From: Muribaculaceae bacterium
GTDB lineage: Bacteria > Bacteroidota > Bacteroidia > Bacteroidales > Muribaculaceae
Reading direction: 5' to 3'
NCBI GenBank assembly: GCA_024400895.1
Contig: JAKSMA010000010.1
Coordinates: 1 to 22,588, forward strand
DNA length: 22,588 nucleotides
The notes beneath the pieces are model-generated. The model made no database searches and had not been told where the DNA came from. It saw only the letters and a list, made by a program, of their open reading frames with translations. Shown here in pieces: positions 1 to 8,007 of this stretch. Both the position numbers and the translations under genes were made by a program. Numbering within the stretch: position 1 is the stretch's first letter; every line of letters starts with the position of its first letter.

Positions 1-130
1 AAGTAAGTGATGTGTTCCAATTGAAAAAATTGATGAGCATCAGTACTGCCATTCCTAAATAGACAAGTACCATAAACAAACCAAAGAACACACGCAAGGC
101 TCGAAACATTTTATTACCAGTTTTCTTCAT
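1..130 (-). CDS. Small membrane protein, N-terminal fragment (cut by window edge)
   Basis: The frame opens with ATG at 130-128 and stays open for 43 codons to the left edge, so only the N-terminus is visible. It begins with a basic stretch (MKKTGNKMFRALR), then a continuous hydrophobic segment at about residues 14-34 rich in F, L, V, M and G, then an Asn/Trp-containing turn. This reads as a cytoplasmic N-terminus plus one transmembrane helix; more helices could follow outside the window. I do not recognise the family. A TAnnTTTG-like box lies on the same strand at 193-186, a plausible promoter distance. It points the same way as the tonB cluster but is separated from it by the terminator at 838-870, so it is probably its own transcription unit. 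Confidence 0.6.
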   Translation of the reverse strand, partial: MKKTGNKMFRALRVFFGLFMVLVYLGMAVLMLINFFNWNTSLT

Positions 131-185
131 TACTTTCTTTATAATGTTGTCGTTTAGACAATGGCAAACCCAAAAGGTTTACTGA

Positions 186-193
186 CAAATGTA
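186..193 (-). promoter_or_regulatory. Putative -7 box (TACATTTG) for the gene at 1-130
   Basis: On the minus strand the bases read TACATTTG, a full match to the Bacteroidota -7 consensus TAnnTTTG, 55 bp before the ATG at 130. No good TTTG is seen about 20 bp further upstream, so the call rests on the -7 box alone. Confidence 0.35.
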
Positions 194-449
194 CATTTTA
201 AAACGACATTATTATTAACGTGTAAAGTTAAGCATTTTTACCCAAATAAGCACTAAACTGATTTCACTAATTATAGAAAGTTAACGAAAAACAGAAGATA
301 AAATCATGTGAAGGTGATAAGAGCAGGTAAAACCATTAGCGTTGAGTTGATAAAAAGGGATTTTGATGAAAGGAGCAACAGCTATCGGAAAACGCTTTAA
401 ATTCCATCATTCAGATAACTTTTAGGCCAAATACAAAAAACATTGAATC

Positions 450-485
450 GAAACACCTGAAACACCTGAAACACCTGAAACACCC
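450..485. repeat. Tandem 9-bp repeat, four copies (GAAACACCT)
   Basis: Four head-to-tail copies of GAAACACCT occupy 450-485; the last ends in C instead of T. The unit is a multiple of three, so any reading frame through it stays open and gives a repeated tripeptide (Val-Phe-Gln or Cys-Phe-Arg on the minus strand). The copies are nearly identical, which suggests recent expansion by slippage. No coding or regulatory role is evident. It is not a CRISPR array, since there are no spacers. Confidence 0.85.
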
Positions 486-837
486 TTTTTGATTTCGCTT
501 TTGGACCAAAAAAAACCTCAATTTCTGGTCCATATCGAAAATGGACACTGTTTTCGTGTTTTGTGTGAAACACCCATGTATTATTGTCAAACATGCCAAA
601 GACTCTGTTGCAAAGATAGGGATATCGCCATGCGGTGGCAATGTCGAAAAGGTATTGTATTCGCTCACATAGGCGGCCTTATGCTCATTAAATTTGGTGG
701 AAATCCTAACACCATGACAATCTAAATTCTAAATTCATTAGCGAATGAAATTTCAGGGCTAAACGCTATGCACAGGGATAGCTTTTCTGTGGTTAACTGA
801 GTTGGGATTTGGAATGGAACAACCGTTCATAGTACCT

Positions 838-870
838 AAAAAAGTCGCAAACGCGAACGCTTGCGACTTT
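838..870 (-). terminator. Rho-independent terminator of the exbB-exbD-exbD-tonB operon
   Basis: A perfect 10-bp inverted repeat, AAAGTCGCAA (841-850) and TTGCGACTTT (861-870), flanks a 10-nt loop that can itself pair GCG with CGC. Read on the minus strand the hairpin is followed by six T residues (843-838), as expected for intrinsic termination. It lies 43 bp past the tonB stop. The plus-strand side lacks a T tract, so termination is directional for the leftward operon. Confidence 0.85.
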
Positions 871-912
871 ATATATAATCCCAAAAGAGGGAATTAATCA
901 AGAAAAACTAAA

Positions 913-1788
913 TTAGTTTTGGAGCTTGAAGGTAACAGGAAGAGTGTACCATACGTTAACAGGTTGACCATTTTGCTTACCTGGAGTAAACTTAGGAAGA
1001 CCTTTAACTACGCGTTTTGCTTCGTTATCACAGTCAGGGCTAAGTGAGCGAACAACCTTCACTTCACCTACGCTACCAGTTTTGGTAACAACGAATTGAA
1101 CGATACACTTACCTTGAATACCTTGTTCTTGAGCCATTGGAGGATATTGCATGTGAGAAGCAATGTGCTTCATGAGAGCAGCGTCGCCACCAGGGAACTG
1201 AGGCATCTGTTCTACAGAAGTAAATACCTTGTTTTCTTCAACAGGCTTTGGTGCTTCCACTTGAACCTTTTGTTCAACAACTGCAACTGGCTTTGGAGCT
1301 TCCTGAGGCTTGATATCATCAACAATACCACTGAGTTGACCTTCTACGTTTTGAGCAGAAATGTCAGCTTCATTCTTTTCAACTTCAGTAGTAAGTTGAG
1401 GTGGCTGAGTTACCTTTTCGTCAGGAACGATAGCAAGTTCAGTAACTTGTTGTTGAGCTTCTTGAATTTCTTCAGGTTCTTGCTTTTCTTCTTGCTTAAT
1501 TTCTTCGACATCTTCTTCTGAATCTTCTTCTGACATTTGATTAACAACAGTTTCTTGTTGTTGCTTCAAAAGAGCTTCACGAGCCTGTTCAGCTTGCCAA
1601 TCCATATATTTGGATACACCGAAGTAGATTAAGCAGCATGCAATAAAGCCAATAACAATCCACATAAATGCTACATTGTGGCGCTTTGCAGAGGTTTGAC
1701 GCATTACATATGCACCAAATTCCTTATTTTTACCCTCAAAGACGAGGTCGCACCATTCTTTTGATGTAAGATCTACACTATTTGCCAT
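913..1788 (-). CDS. tonB: TonB, energy transducer for outer-membrane uptake
   Basis: TonB passes the energy of the ExbB/ExbD motor to TonB-dependent outer-membrane receptors. The 291-aa protein has a cytoplasmic head of about 37 residues, one transmembrane helix at about 38-58, a long acidic Glu/Gln stretch (about 76-112), a Pro/Lys/Val-rich periplasm-spanning linker (about 120-185), and a C-terminal TonB domain from about 190. That domain shows QFPGG, QYPPMA, a G-K-C-I-V-Q-F-V-V strand, then FTPGKQNGQPV and VWYTLPVTFKL, typical of Bacteroidota TonB. The cytoplasmic head is longer than in Escherichia coli TonB, which is common in Bacteroidota. It is the last gene of the leftward operon, 33 bp after the second exbD and before a strong terminator. 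Stop is TAA. Confidence 0.93.
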   Translation of the reverse strand: MANSVDLTSKEWCDLVFEGKNKEFGAYVMRQTSAKRHNVAFMWIVIGFIACCLIYFGVSKYMDWQAEQAREALLKQQQETVVNQMSEEDSEEDVEEIKQEEKQEPEEIQEAQQQVTELAIVPDEKVTQPPQLTTEVEKNEADISAQNVEGQLSGIVDDIKPQEAPKPVAVVEQKVQVEAPKPVEENKVFTSVEQMPQFPGGDAALMKHIASHMQYPPMAQEQGIQGKCIVQFVVTKTGSVGEVKVVRSLSPDCDNEAKRVVKGLPKFTPGKQNGQPVNVWYTLPVTFKLQN

Positions 1789-1821
1789 AATCTTCTTTGT
1801 TTAAATATTAATAAATCCACA

Positions 1822-2547
1822 TCATTTCTTAGCACTGGGCACAGGTGGGAGTTGAACACCCTTAGCCTGCAATGCGGTTGAATCATCCTTACTGAGAGTT
1901 TCGATCTGGAAGGTACCAATGCTGTTAATTTGCATTTGGTCGAGAAGACCAATCACATCGGCATAGCTTGCGCGGCTTGTAGGCTTAATCATCACGATTG
2001 GAGTTTCGTGAGCAGCATTAAGTTCGGCAAGTACCTTTGTTGCATCAGCTTGATATGCAGCATCGTTTTGTGCATCATCATTAGAGTAGCCATGGTTTTC
2101 CCATTTCTTCTTGTATTCGCCAATCTTCTTCAAAGCCTTTTCATTCTTCTTTTGGAGAATGGCAGTAAGGAAGTTGGTGTCCTTAGTACCCTTGATGCCG
2201 ATACCTTTAGCTTCAATCAGCTGTGTAGCTGCTTGAGCTGGATCGAGCTTACCTTCATAGTAGTAGAACTTAGAATTGCTCTGCACTGACATGTAATTGC
2301 CATCCTTCTCTTCTTCCTTACCATCGAGGATGATAGTGAAAGCTTGAGATTCTGCAGCTTGGTTCTGGTTCTGTTCTTGCTTACTTTCATCGCTGTTCGA
2401 AGGAAGAGCGATTTTCAAAGTTTGAGACTTCAACATAGTTGTACACAACATAAAGAATGTGATCAACAACATGTTCATATCAACCATAGGAGTAAAGTCG
2501 ATACGGGTCTCAAATTTTTTCTGGTGACTTAAATTTTTCTTTCCCAT
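1822..2547 (-). CDS. exbD: ExbD-family biopolymer transport protein (second copy)
   Basis: ExbD is the inner-membrane stator partner of ExbB, using proton flow to drive TonB. This 241-aa copy has a basic cytoplasmic N-terminus, then RIDFTPMVDMNMLLITFFML spanning the single transmembrane helix; Asp23 in the PMVD motif sits where ExbD proteins carry the essential membrane Asp (Asp25 in E. coli). The periplasmic part is much longer than the usual ~140-aa ExbD and includes a charged, Lys/Asn/Asp-rich insert at about residues 110-165 (KKNEKALKKIGEYKKKW). The C-terminal portion (MIKPTSRASYADVIGLLDQM) matches the normal ExbD periplasmic fold. It starts 8 bp after the first exbD and is surely co-transcribed. 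Stop is TGA. Which copy pairs with ExbB cannot be told from sequence. Confidence 0.9.
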   Translation of the reverse strand: MGKKNLSHQKKFETRIDFTPMVDMNMLLITFFMLCTTMLKSQTLKIALPSNSDESKQEQNQNQAAESQAFTIILDGKEEEKDGNYMSVQSNSKFYYYEGKLDPAQAATQLIEAKGIGIKGTKDTNFLTAILQKKNEKALKKIGEYKKKWENHGYSNDDAQNDAAYQADATKVLAELNAAHETPIVMIKPTSRASYADVIGLLDQMQINSIGTFQIETLSKDDSTALQAKGVQLPPVPSAKK

Positions 2548-2555
2548 ATTAAACT

Positions 2556-3263
2556 TTAATCTTTAGCGGTTTTAAGTGAAGTCATCAATGTAAACTTGTT
2601 ACGCTTGATAGACTGCAAGTTGTTCATTACAATTTCGACCATACGATAAGGAGTGTTAGCATCGGCCTTAATAGCGATAGCCTTACCACTTCTTATGTCT
2701 TCTGTTGCATCATCACGTTGTGAGAAAACTTCAGCAGCAGCGCGAATCCATTCCTGGAATTCTGTCATTTCGCCGCCATAGGTAGTCATATTGAGAGGAA
2801 TACCTGGGCTTTCCTTAAGCGCTTCTGCACGTTCGTTAACTGGAAGATCGAGCCACTTCTTCAAATCTTTGATTGGGTGACCGAAAGCATTGAGCTTAGC
2901 GAAATCTTCATAGTTCTGTGCAGTGAAATTAATGTTGTGCTTGCTGGCCATGATTTGCAGAATTTGCTTCTTCACGTTTTCAGTGGTGAACGCAGAGTCA
3001 GCATCATCTTTCTTTGAAGCGCCCACAATTTCCATGTACACTTGTCCATGGCCATCGTGTTCGTTTTGGCTAACCAGCACAGTAATCAATTTCTGTTCAG
3101 GCACTACATCTTCTGAAACAGAAGCTGGAGTAATCACCTTAACTGGTTCTTCCTGAAGGAAGGTAGATGTCAACATGAAGAAAGTCAGCAGAAGAACGGT
3201 AACGTCCGACATAGCGGTCATGTCGATACGTGGGTCTTTTTTCTTAACTTTGACTTTTCCCAT
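2556..3263 (-). CDS. exbD: ExbD-family biopolymer transport protein (first copy)
   Basis: This is the first of two tandem exbD genes, 53 bp after exbB. The 235-aa product has a Lys-rich cytoplasmic N-terminus, then the membrane helix with IDMTAMSDVTVLLLTFFML; Asp20 aligns with the proton-carrying Asp of ExbD. The motif has Ala17 where the sister copy and most ExbD proteins have Pro. The periplasmic region holds an insert of about 90 residues (roughly 85-180) absent from short ExbD proteins, containing a WLDLPVNERAEALK helix and a Tyr-Gly-Gly turn. The C-terminal segment IAIKADANTPYRMVEIVMNNLQ matches the conserved ExbD end. The two copies are only distantly similar outside the helix and C-terminus, so this is an old duplication. 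Confidence 0.9.
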   Translation of the reverse strand: MGKVKVKKKDPRIDMTAMSDVTVLLLTFFMLTSTFLQEEPVKVITPASVSEDVVPEQKLITVLVSQNEHDGHGQVYMEIVGASKKDDADSAFTTENVKKQILQIMASKHNINFTAQNYEDFAKLNAFGHPIKDLKKWLDLPVNERAEALKESPGIPLNMTTYGGEMTEFQEWIRAAAEVFSQRDDATEDIRSGKAIAIKADANTPYRMVEIVMNNLQSIKRNKFTLMTSLKTAKD

Positions 3264-3316
3264 TGTTATTACTTTAATTTACTTTTTAAAATTGTTAAAA
3301 ACTCACTACTTGAAAA

Positions 3317-4222
3317 TTAGTTAGCGTGGTTAGCAGCGTAAGCGTTTACGATAGCGAAACCAAGTTCGTCAACTGCGTAAGTGAGGTTGTCAATCTTGTT
3401 AGTAAAGAAGTTGTAACCAATGAGTGCGCAAACTGCGGTCAAGATACCAGATGCAGTGTTCACAAGTGCTTCAGAAATACCCTTAGAAAGTTCTGCAGAG
3501 TCAGGAGCACCAGCGTTACCAAGAGCTTGGAATGACTTGATCATACCAACAACAGTACCGAACAAACCGAGGAGGGTACCGAGAGTAGTCATAGTTGCCA
3601 AGATTGGGAGGTTTTGTTGCAATGATGGCATTTCAAGAGCAGTAGCTTCTTCCAATTGTTGTTGGATAACAGCGAGCTTTTGTTCCTTAGGAAGAACTGT
3701 GTTAGCTTCCATTTCTTTGTACTTAGCGAGAGTAGAGAATACGATAGCACCAACAGTACCTTGTTGCTTCTTGCAGAGGTCTTCAGCCTTAGCAACGTTC
3801 TTTTCGTTGAGAGCCTTCTTAACTTCAGCAACGAACTTAGTTTGGTTACCCTTACCAGCAGCCTTACCAAGAGCGATGAAACGTTCAACAGTAAGAGTGA
3901 GCACTGTCAAAAGGCAAGTGAGAATGAAAGGTACAACGAAACCACCAAGGTACATAGTACCGAGAAGGTTAGTTGGGTTGCTTGTTACGCCTTCTTCCTT
4001 AGTTGGAGCGAAGAAGTGAGAAGCGTAAGAGTTGCCATCGCTATATTCGAAGAAACTACCCAAACCAAAGAGGTAGAAACATTCTGCAATTACGAAGCAG
4101 ATTAAAATTACGATAAAAGCATTCTTGATGCCACCTACATTACTGCTAACACCGTTGTTAGCTTTCTTTGCTGCAGGAGCCTGAGGTTTTGGCTGCTGAG
4201 CAGTTTGCTTTGTAGCTTCCAT
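3317..4222 (-). CDS. exbB: ExbB/TolQ/MotA-family proton channel protein
   Basis: ExbB forms the pentameric inner-membrane channel around ExbD and energises TonB. The 301-aa protein opens with a Gln/Pro/Ala/Lys-rich cytoplasmic tail (1-30). Membrane segments lie at about 34-55, 90-112, 205-228 and 252-274. The last two carry the family signature: LATMTTLGTLLGLFGTVVGM followed by EALVNTASGILTAVCALIGYN. The 140-aa cytoplasmic loop between the second and third segments is normal for the family. The extra N-terminal helix is common in Bacteroidota homologues. It is the promoter-proximal gene of the operon and uses frequent codons heavily (GCT, GGT, AAC), which hints at high expression. TolQ is possible from the fold alone, but the exbD-exbD-tonB neighbours favour the Ton system. 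Confidence 0.92.
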   Translation of the reverse strand: MEATKQTAQQPKPQAPAAKKANNGVSSNVGGIKNAFIVILICFVIAECFYLFGLGSFFEYSDGNSYASHFFAPTKEEGVTSNPTNLLGTMYLGGFVVPFILTCLLTVLTLTVERFIALGKAAGKGNQTKFVAEVKKALNEKNVAKAEDLCKKQQGTVGAIVFSTLAKYKEMEANTVLPKEQKLAVIQQQLEEATALEMPSLQQNLPILATMTTLGTLLGLFGTVVGMIKSFQALGNAGAPDSAELSKGISEALVNTASGILTAVCALIGYNFFTNKIDNLTYAVDELGFAIVNAYAANHAN

Positions 4223-4423
4223 AAATTTAAATAAAAAATAGTTAAAAAATTAATAAATTAAATAGTTAATATAAAAATTAGTTTTTGTTTAAAGTCCGTT
4301 CTATGCCTTTATTAGCGGGCAAAAAATCAGTTCACAATGCTATTAAGCTTATGTTCACCACTTTAAAGGAAATATCTACCCAACATCATTTTCATGTAGG
4401 CGTAGCATTCCCCTAATTCAAGG

Positions 4424-4431
4424 CAAATTTA
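4424..4431 (-). promoter_or_regulatory. Candidate -7 box (TAAATTTG) for the exbB operon
   Basis: The minus strand reads TAAATTTG, a full match to TAnnTTTG, 201 bp upstream of the exbB ATG. The nearest upstream TTTG is only 12 bp away, shorter than the usual spacing, so the box is uncertain. If used, it gives a long 5' leader. Confidence 0.3.
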
Positions 4432-4633
4432 TTACAAAATATTCAAAAATGAAAGTATAATGAACATTTTTGACCCATTTTTTTTATTTTTTTTCTGCGA
4501 TTCAAAAGCCGTTGTATAAAAAACCAAAGAAAATTCGGCAAATCCAAACAGGAAACGCGCAAAAAGAGTGAACAAAATAACGTAAATTTAGAATAATATT
4601 ACTAATACATTAAATTATATAAGATAAAAATTG

Positions 4634-4641
4634 TAACTTTG
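4634..4641 (+). promoter_or_regulatory. Putative -7 box (TAACTTTG) of the nqr operon
   Basis: TAACTTTG matches the Bacteroidota -7 consensus fully and lies 38 bp before the nqrA ATG, an ideal distance. No TTG is visible at the -33 position, so recognition may rely on the -7 box and the AT-rich flank. Confidence 0.6.
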
Positions 4642-4679
4642 CATATCATAATCAGACAACACTACAATTAAGAAAGAAT

Positions 4680-6017
4680 ATGGCAACATTGATTAAACTC
4701 AAGAAAGGCTACAACCTCAACATCGAAGGGGCTATCCTTTCCGACGAAGTTGCTCAGGGTGCAAAAGCATCGACTTTTGCTGTTGTTCCCGGCGACTTTA
4801 CCGGAATCATCCCCAGAATGGATGTGAAAGAAGGAGAAAAAGTAGCCGCTGGCGATGTGCTATACCACGACAAAAACTTTGAGAGCATCAAAGTGGTGTC
4901 ACCTGTTGCAGGTGTAGTGAAATCCGTAAATCGTGGCGAACGCAGAAAGATTGAATCAATCGAAATCGAAACTGACAATTCCGACAGTAAAAAAACTTTT
5001 ATCACAAAACCGACAAGTGCAAAGGCTTTGCTTTTGGAATCTGGCCTGTGGAGCATGATGAGACAACGTCCTTACGACATTGTGCCAAAGCCAAACGCAG
5101 AAATACGCGACTTCTTCGTGACCTGCTTTGATTCTGCTCCTTTAGCGCCATCATTAAGCATCGTTGTTGGAGAGAAAAACAAATATATCAACAAAGGTGT
5201 TGAGGTTCTCAAATCTCTAACTAACGGTAATGTGTATCTTGGTTGCCGTGAAGGCGAAGAGTTTGAGGCAACAGGTGCTGAAACGGTAGTATTCAAAGGT
5301 CCACACCCTGCTGGTAATGCAGGCGTGCAAGCAGCCAACATCGCCCCCGTTAACAAAGGTGAGACAATCGTCACATTGGATGTTGTGACACTTGCCCGCA
5401 TCGGACACCTTTTCACAGAAGGATATGTGAATTTCGAAACCGTTGTGGCAGTAGTTGGTTCTGAGATTGAGAATCCAAAATACGTGTCATCAATTATGGG
5501 ATGCCCTGTGTCGACGCTCGTTGAAGGCAATATGAAAAGCGATAGCGGAAATGCGCGATTCATCAACGGCAATGTGCTCAGCGGTGTACAGATTGAAGCA
5601 AATTCATACTTGCGTGCCCCATACCGACAAATCACTGTCATTCCCGAACTCATCAAGAAGGATGAATTTATGGGATGGGCATCATTGAGTCCTAAAAAAT
5701 TCAGCGTTTACCACAATTTCACCCACTGGTTATTTGGTGGAGCTAAGAAATCAAACAAGGTGGATGCTCGAATAAATGGCGGCGAACGCGCCATCGTGAT
5801 GAGTGGAGAATACGACCGTATGCTCCCGATGGACATATATTCCGAATTCCTAATTAAAGCCATCATCGCTTTCGACATCGACAAAATGGAGCAACTTGGC
5901 ATCTATGAGGTGGCTCCTGAAGATTTTGCACTTACCGAATACGCCGACACATCAAAGCTTGAATTACAACGCATCGTTCGTGAAGGTTTGGACCGCATGC
6001 GCAAAGAGATGGAATAA
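4680..6017 (+). CDS. nqrA: Na+-translocating NADH:quinone reductase subunit A
   Basis: NqrA is the peripheral cytoplasmic subunit of Na+-NQR, the respiratory complex that oxidises NADH, reduces quinone and pumps sodium outward; NqrA contributes to quinone binding. The 445-aa length equals the family norm. Visible landmarks are the N-terminal LKKGYNLNIEG motif, a barrel-sandwich-like region (FTGIIPRMDVKEGEKVAAGDVLY, about 37-60, with SPVAGVV at 75-81), FKGPHPAGNAGVQ in the middle, and the C-terminal RAIVMSGEYDRMLPMDI stretch. No transmembrane segment is seen, as expected. It opens a six-gene operon in the standard A-F order, with a TAnnTTTG box just upstream. Confidence 0.96.
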   Translation: MATLIKLKKGYNLNIEGAILSDEVAQGAKASTFAVVPGDFTGIIPRMDVKEGEKVAAGDVLYHDKNFESIKVVSPVAGVVKSVNRGERRKIESIEIETDNSDSKKTFITKPTSAKALLLESGLWSMMRQRPYDIVPKPNAEIRDFFVTCFDSAPLAPSLSIVVGEKNKYINKGVEVLKSLTNGNVYLGCREGEEFEATGAETVVFKGPHPAGNAGVQAANIAPVNKGETIVTLDVVTLARIGHLFTEGYVNFETVVAVVGSEIENPKYVSSIMGCPVSTLVEGNMKSDSGNARFINGNVLSGVQIEANSYLRAPYRQITVIPELIKKDEFMGWASLSPKKFSVYHNFTHWLFGGAKKSNKVDARINGGERAIVMSGEYDRMLPMDIYSEFLIKAIIAFDIDKMEQLGIYEVAPEDFALTEYADTSKLELQRIVREGLDRMRKEME

Positions 6018-6056
6018 CAATCAACTGAGTATTAATCAACAAGAAAATATATAATA

Positions 6057-7265
6057 GTGAAAGCTCTAAGAAATTTATTGGACAAGATGAAACCATCGTT
6101 CCAAGAGGGAGGCAAATTTGCCAAACTCCAATCGGTATTTGATGGTTTTGAAACATTCTTGTTCACGCCCAACACAACATCGCGTTCGGGCGCACATATT
6201 CATGATCAGAACGACATGAAACGTACCATGAGCACTGTTATCCTCGCACTTCTCCCCTGCCTGCTTTTTGGCATGTACAATGTAGGCTATCAGCACTATC
6301 TCGCGATAGGAGAAGCTTCAGCTGCCTGGACCTCAATGTTCATATATGGCTTCCTCGCCATGCTGCCTGTGATTGTGGTAAGTTACGGCGTGGGCCTCGG
6401 CATAGAATTCGTAGGTGCACAAATCCACCATAAAGAAATCCAGGAAGGCTTCCTCGTTACAGGTATGCTCATTCCTCTCATTGTGCCAATCAACACCCCA
6501 TTGTGGATGACCGCTGTGGCAACAGCATTTGCGGTTGTCTTTGCAAAGGAAGTGTTTGGCGGCACCGGTATGAATATATTTAATGTGGCACTTATCACTC
6601 GTGCATTCCTTTTCTTCAGCTATCCATCTTGGATGAGTGGCGACAAGGCATTTGTGAAGACCGATTCTATTTTCGGATTCGGCGGAGGTAATGTAGCTGA
6701 CGGCTTCTCAGGCGCGACACCTCTTGGACAAGTGGCAACAAATGCGGGTGAAAGTCTGGGACAGTTGAAAGATGTGGTTGGTGGTGAAATCACCACTATG
6801 GATGCTTTCTGGGGATTCATTGCCGGTAGCCCTGGCGAAACCTCAATGGTCGCTATCCTCATCGGCGCTGTTATCCTTCTTGTCACCGGCATCGCTTCTT
6901 GGCGAGTGATGCTAAGCGTTTTTGCTGGCGGCTTGGCTATGGCAGGCATTGCTCACGCATTCCCAAGTGCAGCCTACCCTGCATCGTTTATCGACCCATT
7001 TGCTCAACTCTGCTACGGCGGTTTTGCATTTGCTGCAGTGTTTATGGCTACCGACCCAGTAACTGGTGCTCGCACTAAAGCAGGCCAGTATATATTCGGA
7101 TTCCTGATTGGTGTTTTGGCCATTTTAATTCGCGTTTACAATAGCGGTTATCCTGAAGGTGCAATGTTGGCAGTGCTGTTGATGAACGCATTTGCGCCAC
7201 TAATCGACCATCTGGTGGTTAATCGCAATATCCAACGCCGTTTAAATCGTGCAAAAGCTAAATAA
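6057..7265 (+). CDS. nqrB: Na+-translocating NADH:quinone reductase subunit B
   Basis: NqrB is an integral membrane subunit carrying covalent FMN and riboflavin and is part of the sodium path. The 402-aa protein has about ten hydrophobic segments. The flavinylation motif reads SGAT at residues 218-221, so Thr221 is the expected FMN attachment site. The start is GTG at 6057: it gives the conserved N-terminus MKALRNLLDKMKP, whereas the next ATG (6087) would remove it. It follows nqrA by 39 bp. Loading of FMN needs the flavin transferase ApbE, which is not encoded in this window. Confidence 0.95.
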   Translation: MKALRNLLDKMKPSFQEGGKFAKLQSVFDGFETFLFTPNTTSRSGAHIHDQNDMKRTMSTVILALLPCLLFGMYNVGYQHYLAIGEASAAWTSMFIYGFLAMLPVIVVSYGVGLGIEFVGAQIHHKEIQEGFLVTGMLIPLIVPINTPLWMTAVATAFAVVFAKEVFGGTGMNIFNVALITRAFLFFSYPSWMSGDKAFVKTDSIFGFGGGNVADGFSGATPLGQVATNAGESLGQLKDVVGGEITTMDAFWGFIAGSPGETSMVAILIGAVILLVTGIASWRVMLSVFAGGLAMAGIAHAFPSAAYPASFIDPFAQLCYGGFAFAAVFMATDPVTGARTKAGQYIFGFLIGVLAILIRVYNSGYPEGAMLAVLLMNAFAPLIDHLVVNRNIQRRLNRAKAK

Positions 7266-7266
7266 T

Positions 7267-7275
7267 AGAGGAGGA
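7267..7275 (+). promoter_or_regulatory. Shine-Dalgarno sequence fixing the nqrC start
   Basis: AGAGGAGGA lies 6 bp before ATG 7282, the only strong purine-rich ribosome-binding site noticed in the window. It supports ATG 7282 over the longer frame beginning with GTG at 7249, which would overlap nqrB and add 11 unlikely residues. Confidence 0.75.
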
Positions 7276-7281
7276 ATAAAG

Positions 7282-7998
7282 ATGAACAAAAACAGTAATA
7301 CTTATCAAATCGTCTACTCCGCTATTATGGTAATAGTGGTGGGTGCAGTACTGGCTTTGATTTATATGCTCTTGAAGCCAATGCAAGACCAAAATCGCGA
7401 CAACGACACAAGAAAACAAATTCTGGCTGCCATTAAGGTGACTCCAGAAAATGATGAAGCAATCGCTACAGATTTCAAAACATACATAGTAAAAGAATAT
7501 CTTGTAGACAAAAAGGGTGCTGTGGTCGACAGCAGTGAAAATGTAGCATTCAACGTAAATATGGGAAAAAACATGAAAGAAGCTGAACGAAAGCTCCCCG
7601 TATTCGTTGCTAAGGTTAAAGATGAAACCAAATACATTATTCCTGTGTATGGTGCCGGTCTGTGGGGACCAATTTGGGGCTATGTGGCTATGAATGCTGA
7701 TGGTCAAACAATCTATGGCACCAACTTCTCACATGAAGGGGAAACTCCTGGACTCGGTGCAAAAATCACTGAAAGCGATTTCCAACAAAAGTTTGAAGGC
7801 AAACACATATATATGGAAGGTGCTTTCAAATGCGTGGAAGTGGTGAAAAAAGGACAAAAAAGCCTTAATGGTGCAGAAACAATTGATGCAATCTCTGGTG
7901 CTACCATCACAAGCCGTGGCGTATCATCGATGATGAACGACTGTTTAGCCCCCTATGACGCATACTTAAAGACACTTCAAGGTTCAACCAATAAATAA
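7282..7998 (+). CDS. nqrC: Na+-translocating NADH:quinone reductase subunit C
   Basis: NqrC is a membrane-anchored periplasmic subunit with one covalently bound FMN that relays electrons inside Na+-NQR. Counting from ATG 7282 it has 238 residues. A single N-terminal transmembrane helix covers about 9-31, followed by a soluble FMN-binding domain. The flavinylation motif SGATIT is at 205-210, so Thr208 is the expected attachment residue. The motif LWGPIWGYVA (127-136) and HEGETPGLGA (151-160) are typical of FMN-binding (RnfG/NqrC) domains. It follows nqrB by 16 bp and precedes nqrD by 9 bp. Confidence 0.95.
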   Translation: MNKNSNTYQIVYSAIMVIVVGAVLALIYMLLKPMQDQNRDNDTRKQILAAIKVTPENDEAIATDFKTYIVKEYLVDKKGAVVDSSENVAFNVNMGKNMKEAERKLPVFVAKVKDETKYIIPVYGAGLWGPIWGYVAMNADGQTIYGTNFSHEGETPGLGAKITESDFQQKFEGKHIYMEGAFKCVEVVKKGQKSLNGAETIDAISGATITSRGVSSMMNDCLAPYDAYLKTLQGSTNK

Positions 7999-8007
7999 TT
8001 AATCACT

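Larger units (their letters stand above)
131..837. other. Gene-poor spacer with a small tandem repeat
   Basis: About 700 bp separate the left-edge gene from the tonB terminator. I see no convincing gene. The open frames here (78 aa at 489-725 on the plus strand; 85 and 65 aa on the minus strand) mostly reflect the low-complexity 9-bp repeat, lack recognisable domains and have no clear promoter. Visible structure is the repeat at 450-485, an inverted repeat TTCATT-agcg-AATGAA at 734-749, and short GTGTTT/AAACAC dyads near 557-574. The segment may be a degraded gene or element remnant, but nothing identifies it. Confidence 0.5.
4223..4679. other. AT-rich divergent control region between exbB and nqrA
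   Basis: The 457-bp gap separates two divergent operons. No open frame here looks coding. The exbB side (4223-4300) is almost pure A/T. On the minus strand TAAATTTG at 4431-4424 is a candidate -7 box for exbB, implying a leader of about 190 nt. On the plus strand TAACTTTG at 4634-4641 serves nqrA. A long T tract at 4480-4493 lies between them. No clear operator, riboswitch or attenuator hairpin was found by eye. Confidence 0.5.

Noticed and set aside
450..485. CRISPR-like repeat
   Set aside because: Units are only 9 bp, directly adjacent, and have no spacers or cas genes nearby.
397..668. 65- and 85-aa minus-strand frames with repeated Val-Phe-Gln or Cys-Phe-Arg
   Set aside because: The repeats arise from the 9-bp tandem array, whose unit is a multiple of three and keeps frames open; no other support.
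489..725. 78-aa plus-strand frame with several Cys residues
   Set aside because: It lies in the low-complexity spacer, has no clear promoter or ribosome-binding site, no recognisable domain, and the Cys spacing does not form a clean zinc motif.
3420..4105. Long plus-strand frames (199 and 149 aa) opposite exbB
   Set aside because: Shadows of the strongly codon-biased exbB gene, which has clear family motifs; the antisense products are Ser/Leu/Val-rich without domains.
7249..7281. Longer nqrC beginning at GTG 7249
   Set aside because: It would overlap nqrB and add an unconserved, basic extension; the strong AGAGGAGGA site points to ATG 7282.
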